Shown: positions 7,165-13,775, counted from the stretch's first letter. The stretch: DNA of 15,038 bases from Deltaproteobacteria bacterium (GCA_018262455.1 JAGSPR010000122.1:1-15038); one strand, 5' to 3'. Numbers and translations are program-made. The notes: generated by a model from the sequence alone, not told the origin.

Positions 7165-8315
7165 CGCGTCACCTTCACGATCCGGCTGTTGATCGTGTCG
7201 CAGATGTACAGGTTGCCGGACCGGTCGAACTCGATCCCGAACGGACGCGCGAGCTTGGTCTCGGTGGGGGGATGGTCGTCTTCGGGATCAAGCCCGGCTT
7301 CGCCGGTGCCTGCGACCGTGCGAATGATCCCGTTCGTCAGGTTCACCGCCCGGATGACGTTGTTATCGGTGTCGGCGATGTAGAGGTCGCCCTCGGGGCC
7401 GATCTCGAGATCGCGCGGGAAGCTGAGCTGCGCCGCCGCGGCGGGGCCATCATCGCCGCTGTAGCCCGGGACGCCCGTCCCGATGACGGTCTCGATCATG
7501 CCGGTCGTCATGTCGATCGAGCGGATCCGGCTGCTCAGCGTATCGGCGATGTAGAGCTTGCCGTTCGCGAACACGAGCCCACCCGAAGGTTCCGGGTTCG
7601 AGCCCGCCTCGAAGTTGAGCTTCGCGGCGGTGGCGAGCCCACCGTCGCCATCGGAGCCCTGCATGCCATTGCCGGCGACGAGGCTCATCGCGCCGGTCTC
7701 GCGCTCGATCTTCCGGACGCGGAAGTTCTGCTGGTCGAGGATGAACATGTTGCCCTGCGCGTCGAGCTCGAGCCCCTTGGGCTGCTTGAACGTCGCCATG
7801 GCGGCCGTCGCGCCATCGCCCGCATACCCAGCGCCCGTACCCGCGATGATTCGCACGTGGCCGGTCGACGGGTCGATCTCGCGAAGCTTGTGGTTGTGCC
7901 ACGCCATCACGAGGACCTTGCCGTCGGGCGTCTGCGCCAGATCCGTCGGGTGATTGAGCTGAACGTCGGTACCGAGCGCGCCTTCGGGCGTGCGCTCGGC
8001 GCCACCGGGGAGGCCGTCGCCGGGGAACACCGGATCGGTCCAGCCCACGACGGTGGTCACCGTGTCGTCGGCAAGCACGCGCCGGATGAGGTGGTTGTTC
8101 CAGTCGATGAACCACACCGTGCCGTCGGTCGCAAACGACAGGTCCATCGTCCAGTACAGCTCGGTATCGCGCCGGTCGTGGCCATCGCCGTTGAAGCCGA
8201 CGATGCCAGGCTTCCCGGCCCACGTGCATGCATGACCCGATTCGTCACACTGCGATTGCACGACGTTGTCGCCGCAGCCCACCATCAATAATCCAGCCAA
8301 CAGCGCGTATTTCAT
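7161..8315 (-). CDS. NHL-repeat six-bladed beta-propeller lipoprotein (B1)
   Basis: This 384-residue protein starts at the ATG complementary to 8313-8315, chosen because GGAGG lies 4 bases upstream and the product opens M-K-Y-A-L-L-A-G-L-L-M-V-G-C, a complete lipoprotein signal with lipobox Cys14. The open frame continues upstream, but that part is Arg-rich and has no signal. The first mature residues C-D-E-S-G-H-A-C-T-W-A-G parallel those of A1 (C-S-D-V-S-G-T-A-C-T-W-A-G). Six blades follow: D-W-N-N-H-L-I-R-R, L-N-H-P-T-D, A-W-H-N-H-K-L-R, D-Q-Q-N-F-R-V-R-K, and three A-D-T/C-D-T blades. It is the paralogue of the first gene in the window and leads the leftward pair with the gene at 5908-7164. 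The ligand and activity are unknown. Confidence 0.92.
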   Translation of the reverse strand: MKYALLAGLLMVGCGDNVVQSQCDESGHACTWAGKPGIVGFNGDGHDRRDTELYWTMDLSFATDGTVWFIDWNNHLIRRVLADDTVTTVVGWTDPVFPGDGLPGGAERTPEGALGTDVQLNHPTDLAQTPDGKVLVMAWHNHKLREIDPSTGHVRIIAGTGAGYAGDGATAAMATFKQPKGLELDAQGNMFILDQQNFRVRKIERETGAMSLVAGNGMQGSDGDGGLATAAKLNFEAGSNPEPSGGLVFANGKLYIADTLSSRIRSIDMTTGMIETVIGTGVPGYSGDDGPAAAAQLSFPRDLEIGPEGDLYIADTDNNVIRAVNLTNGIIRTVAGTGEAGLDPEDDHPPTETKLARPFGIEFDRSGNLYICDTINSRIVKVTR

Positions 8316-8319
8316 GTCG

Positions 8320-8324
8320 CCTCC
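8320..8324 (-). promoter_or_regulatory. Ribosome binding site deciding the B1 start
   Basis: GGAGG on the minus strand, 4 bases before the ATG at 8315. It supports the short start that gives a clean lipoprotein signal. The TATAC-containing stretch just upstream (8333-8338) could be a -10 element, but no matching -35 was found. The remaining 159-base spacer up to 8474 shows nothing else recognisable. Confidence 0.6.
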
Positions 8325-8474
8325 AGGAGGGCCGGTATACTGGCATTCGCGACGCACCGACGCCAGACCCAAGTCCGCTCCCCGAATCGACGATCCGACG
8401 GCCCGCCGCCTCGCTGGCGTCGAGCCGCACCGTGCCTGGCGGACCATGCGGCAACACCCGGCCCTCCGTGACGC

Positions 8475-8786
8475 TCAGTGGGCGGCGTCGGGATATGGAG
8501 CGCCGGCATCGGGGCTCCACGGGTTGGCATCGTCCGGTTGCGCGTCGAGCGGCTCGCCCGCGTCGGGTTGGTCGGCGTCGCCTCCACACGGGGTGTCGGC
8601 ATCGGGGAACGACGGGTTGGCGGCATCGGGGAACGACGGATTGCCAGCATCGGGGAACGGCCCCATCTGTGATCCCGCATCGGGCGGGGCTGCTTCGGAG
8701 CTAGAATCGCCGGTGAAGTACAGGCTACAGCCGGTGATGGCCAGGCCGAACAGGGTGACCAACGAGGCTGTGAGTAACGAGCGCAT
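8475..8786 (-). CDS. Small Asp/Ala/Pro-rich repeat lipoprotein
   Basis: This 103-residue product starts at the ATG at 8786, chosen because AGGAGG sits 5 bases upstream and the protein opens with a lipoprotein signal (M-R-S-L-L, hydrophobic core, I-T-G before Cys20). The mature part has no globular look: it is a run of P-D-A-x units, including two and a half copies of an 8-residue repeat P-D-A-G/A-N-P-S-F, plus two Cys-Gly-Gly-Asp-like turns. Such P-D-A tails are common in myxobacterial lipoproteins, where they act as flexible stalks or calcium-friendly acidic linkers (the latter is inference). It diverges from the sigma-factor operon across 85 bases. Confidence 0.75.
   Translation of the reverse strand: MRSLLTASLVTLFGLAITGCSLYFTGDSSSEAAPPDAGSQMGPFPDAGNPSFPDAANPSFPDADTPCGGDADQPDAGEPLDAQPDDANPWSPDAGAPYPDAAH
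8599..8660. repeat. 24-bp tandem repeat inside the lipoprotein gene
   Basis: Units starting GCATCGGGGAACG at 8599, 8623 and 8647 (the last partial) recur every 24 bases. On the minus strand they code for the 8-residue unit P-D-A-x-N-P-S-F. The near identity of the units suggests recent slippage or expansion. Confidence 0.85.
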
Positions 8787-8811
8787 GAAATCCTCCTGCC
8801 CCTCGGTCGTC

Positions 8812-8838
8812 AACGGGCCCCCCGAAACGAATTTTTCC
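8812..8838 (-). promoter_or_regulatory. Candidate ECF-type promoter facing the small lipoprotein gene
   Basis: On the minus strand GGAAAA (from 8838) is followed 17 bases later by CGTT (8815-8812), similar in form to GGAA / CGT-type ECF promoters. It would place transcription start shortly before the AGGAGG of the gene starting at 8786. The spacer separates that gene from an ECF sigma operon, which makes control by that sigma attractive but unproven. Confidence 0.25.
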
Positions 8839-8871
8839 TGTTGGCGGGGGCGCCATCGACCAAGGCAGGGC

Positions 8872-9675
8872 GTGAGCCTCGGAGTCGTGCTGGTCGTCGG
8901 TCTGATCGTGCTTGGCGGGTCCCGTCAGGCGCTGGCCGATCGCGCCATCGTGGTCGAGCTCGGATCGGCAACGCCGTTCGACGCTCCCGAGCTCGTGGCC
9001 GCCCTGCGGGTGCGACTGGCGGCCGAGGGTGCCGCGGTGCACGTCCGGGTCACGGGAACCGGGGACGGGGTGCGCATCGAGGCGCGAGGCTCGGAGCGCG
9101 ACATCCCGCTGCATGGCCTGGTCGGCCGCGATGCGGCGCGACTGGTGGCGCTCGCGGCGAGCGACTTCGTCGAAGCCGACCTCGCGGCCGCGCCGATCGA
9201 GGTGCGGGCCATGCCGGTCGCGCGACACCGTGCCACCACTCTCGGGCTGCTCGGCGGAGCCGCGGCGTGGGACGGCGTGCTCGGCGGCGTCACCCTCGAT
9301 CTGGCGGTGTCGCGCCCCGCGTGGCTGCTCGGGATCGAGCTGGGCGGATCGCGCCTCGTCGATGGCCCGCTCAGCCTCACCTCCGGCGTGGTCCGGGTGA
9401 CCGGCGGCCGCCGCGACGGCTGGTTCGAGACGCGGGCCGGGATCACCCTGGCGCCGGTCCTGGTGTCGAGCGGGCTCGGTGACACGACGCTGCTCGTCGG
9501 TGCCGGGGCCAGCGAACGGCTACGGCTTCCGCTCCGCAGCAAGCTGCGCGCGGTCCTCGCGGTGGGGCTCGATGTCTACGCCGGCCGCACCACGTACGCG
9601 GTCGAGGGCATGACGGTCACGACCACGCCGCGCTGGGCGCCTTGGCTGGGGCTGGGGTTCGAGGTGATGCCTTGA
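8872..9675 (+). CDS. Secreted barrel-like protein, first gene of the ECF sigma operon
   Basis: I chose the GTG at 8872 because it begins a clean signal peptide (V-S-L-G then a Val/Leu core, A-L-A cleavage after residue 22); the frame is open further upstream, but that sequence is low-quality and overlaps the divergent gene. The 267-residue product has an N-terminal alpha/beta portion (about 23-100: A-I-V-V-E-L-G-S then helix A-L-R-V-R-L and V-R-I-E-A-R) and then a run of alternating Gly/hydrophobic strands (about 120-267) ending L-G-L-G-F-E-V-M-P, like a small outer-membrane barrel. No named family was recognised. The stop overlaps the sigma gene, so it belongs to that operon and may be the envelope component or output of the signalling unit. 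Confidence 0.7.
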   Translation: MSLGVVLVVGLIVLGGSRQALADRAIVVELGSATPFDAPELVAALRVRLAAEGAAVHVRVTGTGDGVRIEARGSERDIPLHGLVGRDAARLVALAASDFVEADLAAAPIEVRAMPVARHRATTLGLLGGAAAWDGVLGGVTLDLAVSRPAWLLGIELGGSRLVDGPLSLTSGVVRVTGGRRDGWFETRAGITLAPVLVSSGLGDTTLLVGAGASERLRLPLRSKLRAVLAVGLDVYAGRTTYAVEGMTVTTTPRWAPWLGLGFEVMP

Positions 9676-10301
9676 TCGCCGCGTTCACGTTGCTTGCCGG
9701 CGTGTTCGCGGAATCGATCCACGCGCGGCCAGAGCGCGACTCCGACGAGTCCCGGGTGGCTCGCCACCGTGCGGGCGACCCCGATGCGTTCGGGGAGATC
9801 TACGGTGCGCACGCGAGCGCGGTGTACCGGCGGCTGAGCCGGATCCTCGGGCCGATCGCCGAGCGCGAGGACCTGACCCAGGACGTGTTCCTCGCGGTCC
9901 ACAAGGCGCTACCGAGGTTCCGTGGAGACGCGGCGCTCGCGACCCTGATCCAGCGGATCGCGATCAACGTCGCGTACGACCACCTGCGCCGCCGAACCCG
10001 CCGGCCGACGGCGCTGGTCGAGAACTGGTTCTTCGATGACCTCGCCGCGCCCGGGGCGTCGCCCGAGGACCAGGCCTCCACCCGCCAGGACCTCGCGCGC
10101 GTGTTCGCGTGCCTCGCCCGGATCAAGCCGAAGAAGCGGATCGCGCTGCTGCTCCGCGTCGTCGATGGGTTGTCGTTTCAGGAGATCGCGACACTCGTCG
10201 ATGCCTCGGTCGAGACCGCGGCGAAGCGCGTCCAGCATGGCCAGCGCGAGCTCGATGCACTGCTCGTTCGCGCCGCGCGCCACGAAGGAAGGCGGACATG
10301 A
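9672..10301 (+). CDS. ECF-type RNA polymerase sigma-70 factor
   Basis: This sigma factor has about 209 residues. Region 2 lies at about residues 38-111 (D-A-F-G-E-I-Y, E-D-L-T-Q-D-V-F, then the DNA-melting/-10 helix around I-A-I-N-V-A-Y-D-H-L-R-R-R) and region 4 at about 141-200, with a helix-turn-helix S-F-Q-E-I-A-T-L-V-D-A-S-V-E-T-A-A-K-R-V. There is no region 3, which is typical of ECF sigmas. The start is uncertain: the TTG at 9672 overlaps the previous stop (TTGA) with GAGGTG a few bases upstream, but gives a hydrophobic leader not usual in sigmas; GTG at 9702 or 9756 would begin nearer to region 2. The stop overlaps the FecR gene by ATGA, so its activity is probably set by that protein. 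Confidence 0.88.
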   Translation: MIAAFTLLAGVFAESIHARPERDSDESRVARHRAGDPDAFGEIYGAHASAVYRRLSRILGPIAEREDLTQDVFLAVHKALPRFRGDAALATLIQRIAINVAYDHLRRRTRRPTALVENWFFDDLAAPGASPEDQASTRQDLARVFACLARIKPKKRIALLLRVVDGLSFQEIATLVDASVETAAKRVQHGQRELDALLVRAARHEGRRT

Positions 10302-11812
10302 GCCACCTGTGCGATGGACGCGACCTGTCATGCCTGGGCTGCGCCGGCCTGGTGCGCCGGCAAGCCGAGCTGCGCGCCGCGATGACGATCGATGATCGAC
10401 TCGACGACATCAAGCGTGCGCGAATCTGGAACCGGCTCGAGGATCGGATCGCCGAGCCGCGCGCCGAGCGCCGGTACTGGCTCGTCGGCGCCTGCGCGGC
10501 AGCGGCGACCCTCGTGGTGGTCGTGCTCGGGCTCCGGCGCGGGACGGATCACGATCGGCAGATGCTGACCGCGCCGGCCGAGTCGACGCTGATGTCGGCG
10601 ATCGGGCCGCACGCGCGGACCGCGCTGGTCGGACCCGGGCAGCTCGAGATCGTGGGGACACCCGGCGACGACTCGACGGTGCGGTTGCGCAGCGGCACGT
10701 TGCTCGCCGAGTTCGAGGGAGGCGCCGGACGCTCGCTGCGGATCGAAGCGCCCGGGGCGACCGTCGAGGTGGTCGGCACGCTGTTCGCCGTCGAGGCTTC
10801 CGACCACGCGACCTGCGTGTCGGTGGCCCACGGTCGCGTGCGGGTCACGTTGGCAAGCGGCGTGATCCTGGTCGGGGGCGGCCAGCGGGTGTGCAGCGAT
10901 ACCGGGGGCGTTCACGAGCTCGCTCCGACGATGCGCGATACCCTCGCCCGTCACGAGACGCTGCTCGCGATGCGCGGGTCGGCCAGCCCGACCGCCGCGC
11001 CCCTACCGGCGCCGGGGCCAGGCAGCGGCCAGATCCTCGATGGGGCTGGCGGCGTCACGGTCCCGCCGGTTGCCGCGCCCGTCACCGTCGCGATGACGAC
11101 GCCGGTCCCCACCACGCCGACCATGACCACGGCCACCACGACGCCGGCCATGCCGACCACGCCCACGGCCACCACGACGCCGGCCATGCCGACCACGCCC
11201 ACGGCCACCACGACGCCGGCCATGCCGACCGCGCCCACCACGACGCCGGCCACGACGCCCTCCACGACGCCCCAGGACCCGGCACCTGCCCCGGAACCCG
11301 AGTGGGCCTTGCCGACCCGCTCGGCGGACACGCTGTATCGCGCCGCGGAGGCGGCGATCCGCCAGCGCGACGTGACGACCGCGGATCGCGAGCTGGCGGC
11401 GCTGGTCGCGGAGTTCCCGACCTCACCGCTGGTCGACCAGGCGCTGTACGAGCGTGCGCGGCTCGCCTTCCAGCGACACGCGTGGGCCGAGGCGCGGCGC
11501 CACCTCGATCGACTCGCCGCGATCGCGGACACGGGCCTCGCCGAGCCCGGGCGTTACCTGACCTGCCGGATCGCGGTCGAGGCGCACGATGGCGACGCCG
11601 CGCGCTGCCTCGGCGAGTACCGCGCCGCGTATCCACGCTCGCCGCATGATCTCGACGTGCTGGGGCTCCTGACCCAGCTCGCTCACGCGGATGGCAACCC
11701 GCGCGATCGCTGCAGCTCGGCGCGGCCCTTCCTCGACGAGCTCGGCGCTCGCTACCCGGACAGCCAGCTCACCCGCGCGTGGCGTGCCCGCTGTCCAGAG
11801 GCGAGGCAATGA
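10298..11812 (+). CDS. Membrane FecR-domain regulator (putative anti-sigma) with Thr/Pro linker and TPR-like C-terminus
   Basis: The ATG overlapping the sigma stop is chosen, giving 504 residues. Residues 1-50 are cytoplasmic, with H3, C5, C12 and C15 followed by amphipathic helices; residues about 60-79 are one membrane helix; about 100-200 match a FecR domain (G-x-L-E-I-V-G, V-R-L-R-S-G-T-L, V-E-V-V-G-T-L-F-A-V, G-R-V-R-V-T-L). Residues about 230-340 are a low-complexity Ala/Pro then Thr/Pro linker. Residues about 345-504 are helical repeats of TPR/YbgF type (A-D-R-E-L-A-A-L-V-A-E-F-P-T-S-P, A-W-A-E-A-R-R-H-L). FecR-type proteins relay signals from the periplasm to a partner sigma, and TPRs bind proteins. 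The Cys pattern is not the standard anti-sigma zinc motif H-x3-C-x2-C, so zinc binding is only possible. Confidence 0.85.
   Translation: MSHLCDGRDLSCLGCAGLVRRQAELRAAMTIDDRLDDIKRARIWNRLEDRIAEPRAERRYWLVGACAAAATLVVVVLGLRRGTDHDRQMLTAPAESTLMSAIGPHARTALVGPGQLEIVGTPGDDSTVRLRSGTLLAEFEGGAGRSLRIEAPGATVEVVGTLFAVEASDHATCVSVAHGRVRVTLASGVILVGGGQRVCSDTGGVHELAPTMRDTLARHETLLAMRGSASPTAAPLPAPGPGSGQILDGAGGVTVPPVAAPVTVAMTTPVPTTPTMTTATTTPAMPTTPTATTTPAMPTTPTATTTPAMPTAPTTTPATTPSTTPQDPAPAPEPEWALPTRSADTLYRAAEAAIRQRDVTTADRELAALVAEFPTSPLVDQALYERARLAFQRHAWAEARRHLDRLAAIADTGLAEPGRYLTCRIAVEAHDGDAARCLGEYRAAYPRSPHDLDVLGLLTQLAHADGNPRDRCSSARPFLDELGARYPDSQLTRAWRARCPEARQ
11135..11242. repeat. 36-bp tandem repeat coding a Thr/Pro linker
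   Basis: Three in-frame 36-base units begin at 11135, 11171 and 11207, the first two identical and the third with changes near its end. They code T-T-T-P-A-M-P-T-T-P-T-A. More degenerate Thr/Pro codons flank both sides. This is a flexible, possibly glycosylated or wall-spanning linker; the identical codons suggest recent duplication. Confidence 0.9.
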
Positions 11813-11997
11813 TCCGCGCGCTGGTCCTCGTCCTGGTCCTCGCGATCCTGGTGGTCGGGTGCGATCGGTTCGTCGAGCTGTCGCGCGTCGACGCACCGCC
11901 GGTCCTATCGGATGCGGCCATCCCCGATGCCCCCGACCTGGGCGGCTCCGACAGCGCGATCGATGCCGTGAATCCGCTCGACGCCGGCATTGACTGA
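11809..11997 (+). CDS. Small lipoprotein closing the sigma operon
   Basis: The ATG overlaps the previous stop (ATGA), giving 62 residues. A hydrophobic signal (L-V-L-V-L-V-L-A-I-L-V-V-G) ends at lipobox Cys18, and the first mature residues are D-R-F. The short tail is acidic, with D-A-A-I-P-D-A-P-D and D-A-G units like the lipoprotein at 8475-8786. Asp after the lipid-modified Cys is an inner-membrane retention signal in E. coli; whether that rule holds in myxobacteria is not certain. No folded domain is visible. Position suggests an accessory of the FecR regulator. Confidence 0.75.
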   Translation: MIRALVLVLVLAILVVGCDRFVELSRVDAPPVLSDAAIPDAPDLGGSDSAIDAVNPLDAGID

Positions 11998-12031
11998 TCG
12001 AGGCGCGCTACGGGCCATTGTCGCGGTTGTC

Positions 12032-12571
12032 TCATGTGGCCAGTGCCGCGGTTCGCCTCCGCGCGAGGACACCGTCCAGCAGCAAGACCGCGACCCCGAT
12101 CACCAGGGCGACGTCGGCGACGTTGAAGACGGGCCAGCGGTGGTCCTCGATGTGCCAGCGCACGAAGTCGGTGACGCCGCCATCGCGCACCCGATCGATC
12201 AGGTTGCCGAGCGCGCCGCCGGCGATCGCCGCGAGCGCGAACTGCTTCATCCGCTGCTCGGGCTTCGTCCTCGCGGCCATGATCCCGAGGCTGACCAGCG
12301 CCACCATCGCGAGGGCGGTCAGCACGATGCGCGATCCGCGGAAGCTCGAGAACGCCGCGCCGTCGTTGACCGCGAGCTCCCAGTCCCAGTACCCGGCGAT
12401 CACCGGCTGGGGCACACCGCCGCAGCGATGGGCCGCGAGCTCGGCCACTCCGCAGCCCGGTGAGGAGACGGGGAGCGTGCGGGCCCAGACCTTGGTGCTC
12501 TGATCGACCGCCAGCGTCAGGACCAGCATTGCGACAAAGATCACGGCTCGATGCGGGCGCCAGGTGGGCAT
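12032..12571 (-). CDS. lspA: Lipoprotein signal peptidase (signal peptidase II)
   Basis: LspA cleaves prolipoprotein signal peptides before the lipid-modified Cys, at the inner membrane. This 179-residue protein shows the family motifs in order: D23-Q-S-T-K in the first helix, N69-D-G-A-A-F-S, G-G-A-L-G-N-L-I-D-R (118-127), G-G-V-T-D135-F, and F-N-V-A-D153, where D135 and D153 are the expected catalytic aspartates. There are four hydrophobic segments (about 10-25, 82-100, 110-125, 150-168). The stretch 33-62 before the N-D-G-A-A-F motif is longer than usual and has two cysteines (C40, C50). The gene converges on the sigma operon across 34 bases and lies 117 bases downstream of a lipoprotein peptidase gene. 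The window itself codes eight likely substrates. Confidence 0.93.
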   Translation of the reverse strand: MPTWRPHRAVIFVAMLVLTLAVDQSTKVWARTLPVSSPGCGVAELAAHRCGGVPQPVIAGYWDWELAVNDGAAFSSFRGSRIVLTALAMVALVSLGIMAARTKPEQRMKQFALAAIAGGALGNLIDRVRDGGVTDFVRWHIEDHRWPVFNVADVALVIGVAVLLLDGVLARRRTAALAT

Positions 12572-12688
12572 GCGGTACGGACCACAGCTCCGCGCGGATT
12601 AATTCCCTGGGGTGGCAGTCTGCACCGACGTGGCCGCCCGCGATGAAGATCGCGGGGAGGATGGGGAACGCCGTCGGGCTGGCGCGGC

Positions 12689-13264
12689 TCAGGATGGGGC
12701 CTGGCCGAGCACGACCAGCGTCGGACGACGTGCCGGGCGCCATTCGGCATCGAGATCCGCCCAGCTGCGAATCCGCCAGCCGCTCGCCGGATTGATCGTC
12801 ACGAACTGGTCCCTGGTCGAATGCATCGCGACGATCACCTCGTAGTGGCTCTGGAGGTGCGTTCGTCCATAGGGCAGCAGCAAGCCGACGATCACCGGAC
12901 GACCCGCGCGGAGCTCGTGGATGAGGGTGTTGCGATCGCCGATGATCGCATAGGCCGTGAGGCCATGAGCGCGGGCTGCGTCCCTCAGATCGCCAAGCTG
13001 GGTCCCCTGCGGTGTCGGCGCGGGTAACGCCGCGGCCGCGCCGTCGACCGAAAGCGGGACGTGCCAGCGGCCCGCGATCATCGCGAGCGCCGCCGCCCCG
13101 CAATCGCGCGAGCCCTGCTGGCGGAGCTCCGGCGTCGGTGCCGCGACGATCCATCCGGGCTCGGTGAGCCGAGCCGGATCGACCGATCGAGCGCCTCCGC
13201 TGTACGAGATGCAACCGGCGAAGGCGACGAGTGCCGCCACCGCCGATGCAACGCGCCCCGTCAC
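12689..13264 (-). CDS. C39-like papain-fold cysteine peptidase lipoprotein
   Basis: The GTG at 13264 overlaps the previous stop (GTGA) and gives 191 residues; the longer open frame upstream lacks sense. Residues 1-17 are a signal ending F-A-G before lipobox Cys18. The body is a C39-like peptidase: Q49/Q50 for the oxyanion hole, S-R-D-C55-G-A-A-A-L-A-M-I with the nucleophile C55, H140 in S-H-Y-E-V-I-V-A-M, and N158 in I-N-P-A-S-G-W as third residue (Asn in place of the usual Asp). C39 peptidases classically cut double-glycine leaders inside ABC exporters; here the domain is free, exported and lipid-anchored, and there is no TPR tail as in PA2778-type relatives. The overlap with the small GGG-helix gene suggests that protein is its partner or substrate (inference). 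Confidence 0.82.
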   Translation of the reverse strand: MTGRVASAVAALVAFAGCISYSGGARSVDPARLTEPGWIVAAPTPELRQQGSRDCGAAALAMIAGRWHVPLSVDGAAAALPAPTPQGTQLGDLRDAARAHGLTAYAIIGDRNTLIHELRAGRPVIVGLLLPYGRTHLQSHYEVIVAMHSTRDQFVTINPASGWRIRSWADLDAEWRPARRPTLVVLGQAPS

Positions 13265-13539
13265 AGCAGGATCACGACGATGAGGACGAGCAGCAGGATG
13301 CCGACGGTGCTGGCACCGATGATGATGGTCTCGCCGCCACCCCTGAACGTCGTCACCGACGTGTCCTTGGCCTCGCGTGCGGCGTATTGCTCGACCTCGG
13401 AGGCCGGGGCGCCAACCGGCGTGGCGGTCGTCGGTGAGGACGGCTGCGCGCTGGTGACCGGATCTGCGAAGGCGGCAACCGACGGTGTGGTGGCCAGTGC
13501 GGCTGCAACGAGGAGAGCGGAGAGTTGTGGGATGCGCAT
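13261..13539 (-). CDS. Small secreted protein with Gly-Gly-Gly motif and C-terminal membrane helix
   Basis: This 92-residue product has a signal peptide at 1-25 (cleavage after A-F-A), a Ser/Pro/Thr-rich stretch (about 28-47), a short helix E-V-E-Q-Y-A-A-R-E-A, then F65-R-G67-G-G69-E and a final hydrophobic helix (about 72-92) ending in I-L-L, without the basic residues seen in sorting tails. I know no named function. Its stop overlaps the GTG of a C39-like peptidase gene, making an obvious pair. The ribosome site is weak (AAAGG about 11 bases up) and falls within an inverted repeat at 13545-13563. Confidence 0.78.
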   Translation of the reverse strand: MRIPQLSALLVAAALATTPSVAAFADPVTSAQPSSPTTATPVGAPASEVEQYAAREAKDTSVTTFRGGGETIIIGASTVGILLLVLIVVILL

Positions 13540-13544
13540 GGTGT

Positions 13545-13563
13545 CTGAACCTTTCGTGTTCAG
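13545..13563 (-). promoter_or_regulatory. Inverted repeat over the leader of the small GGG protein
   Basis: Arms CTGAAC (13545-13550) and GTTCAG (13558-13563) are perfect, with 7 bases between. In the minus-strand mRNA the hairpin would cover the AAAGG candidate ribosome site just before the ATG at 13539, so it may modulate translation or be an operator. Confidence 0.35.
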
Positions 13564-13671
13564 GGACCCTCATCAGCAAGGAATGGGCCGTGGCCACCAT
13601 GCGATCAGGACATCGGCGATGGCCCGTCAGCTGTGACCTGCACGGTCGCGCGGGCGATCCGGCCGATGACA

Positions 13672-13687
13672 CGGGCGACAACGCCCG
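13672..13687. other. GC-rich hairpin in the divergent spacer
   Basis: Arms CGGGCG and CGCCCG flank ACAA, in the 236-base spacer between divergent genes (starts at 13539 and 13776). It has no T-run and its role is unknown. No clear promoter boxes were found in this spacer. Confidence 0.35.
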
Positions 13688-13775
13688 ACCCGTCCGTGGT
13701 TCGTGAAAGGTCGAGGACAACGCGTCGAAGGTGCGACCCGTCGTGGCGGTACGGCTGTTGCAACCCACCGCGACC

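Noticed and set aside
6999..8291. 430-codon open frame antisense to the B1 propeller gene
   Set aside because: It exists because the opposite strand codes repeated NHL blades; the product is low-complexity and has no start context.
1..8315. Composite transposon flanked by inverted NHL modules
   Set aside because: The arms are diverged coding paralogues, not identical repeats, and no transposase or terminal repeat is visible.
8266..8871. Long N-terminal extension of the barrel-like protein gene
   Set aside because: It would run through the divergent lipoprotein gene and hide the signal peptide that begins at the GTG at 8872.
9642..9671. Upstream TTG start for the sigma factor
   Set aside because: It would lengthen the overlap with the previous gene and adds residues without sigma character; the TTGA overlap at 9672 or a later GTG fits better.
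10304..10345. Classical zinc-binding anti-sigma motif at the FecR protein N-terminus
   Set aside because: H3, C5, C12 and C15 do not fit H-x3-C-x2-C, so I keep only a possible Cys cluster.
11101..11270. Possible CRISPR-like direct repeats
   Set aside because: Units are contiguous 36-base in-frame tandem repeats without spacers, inside a Thr/Pro linker.
11769..13214. 481-codon leftward frame spanning lspA and the peptidase
   Set aside because: It crosses two well-supported genes in another frame and reads as Arg/Gly/Ser-rich noise.
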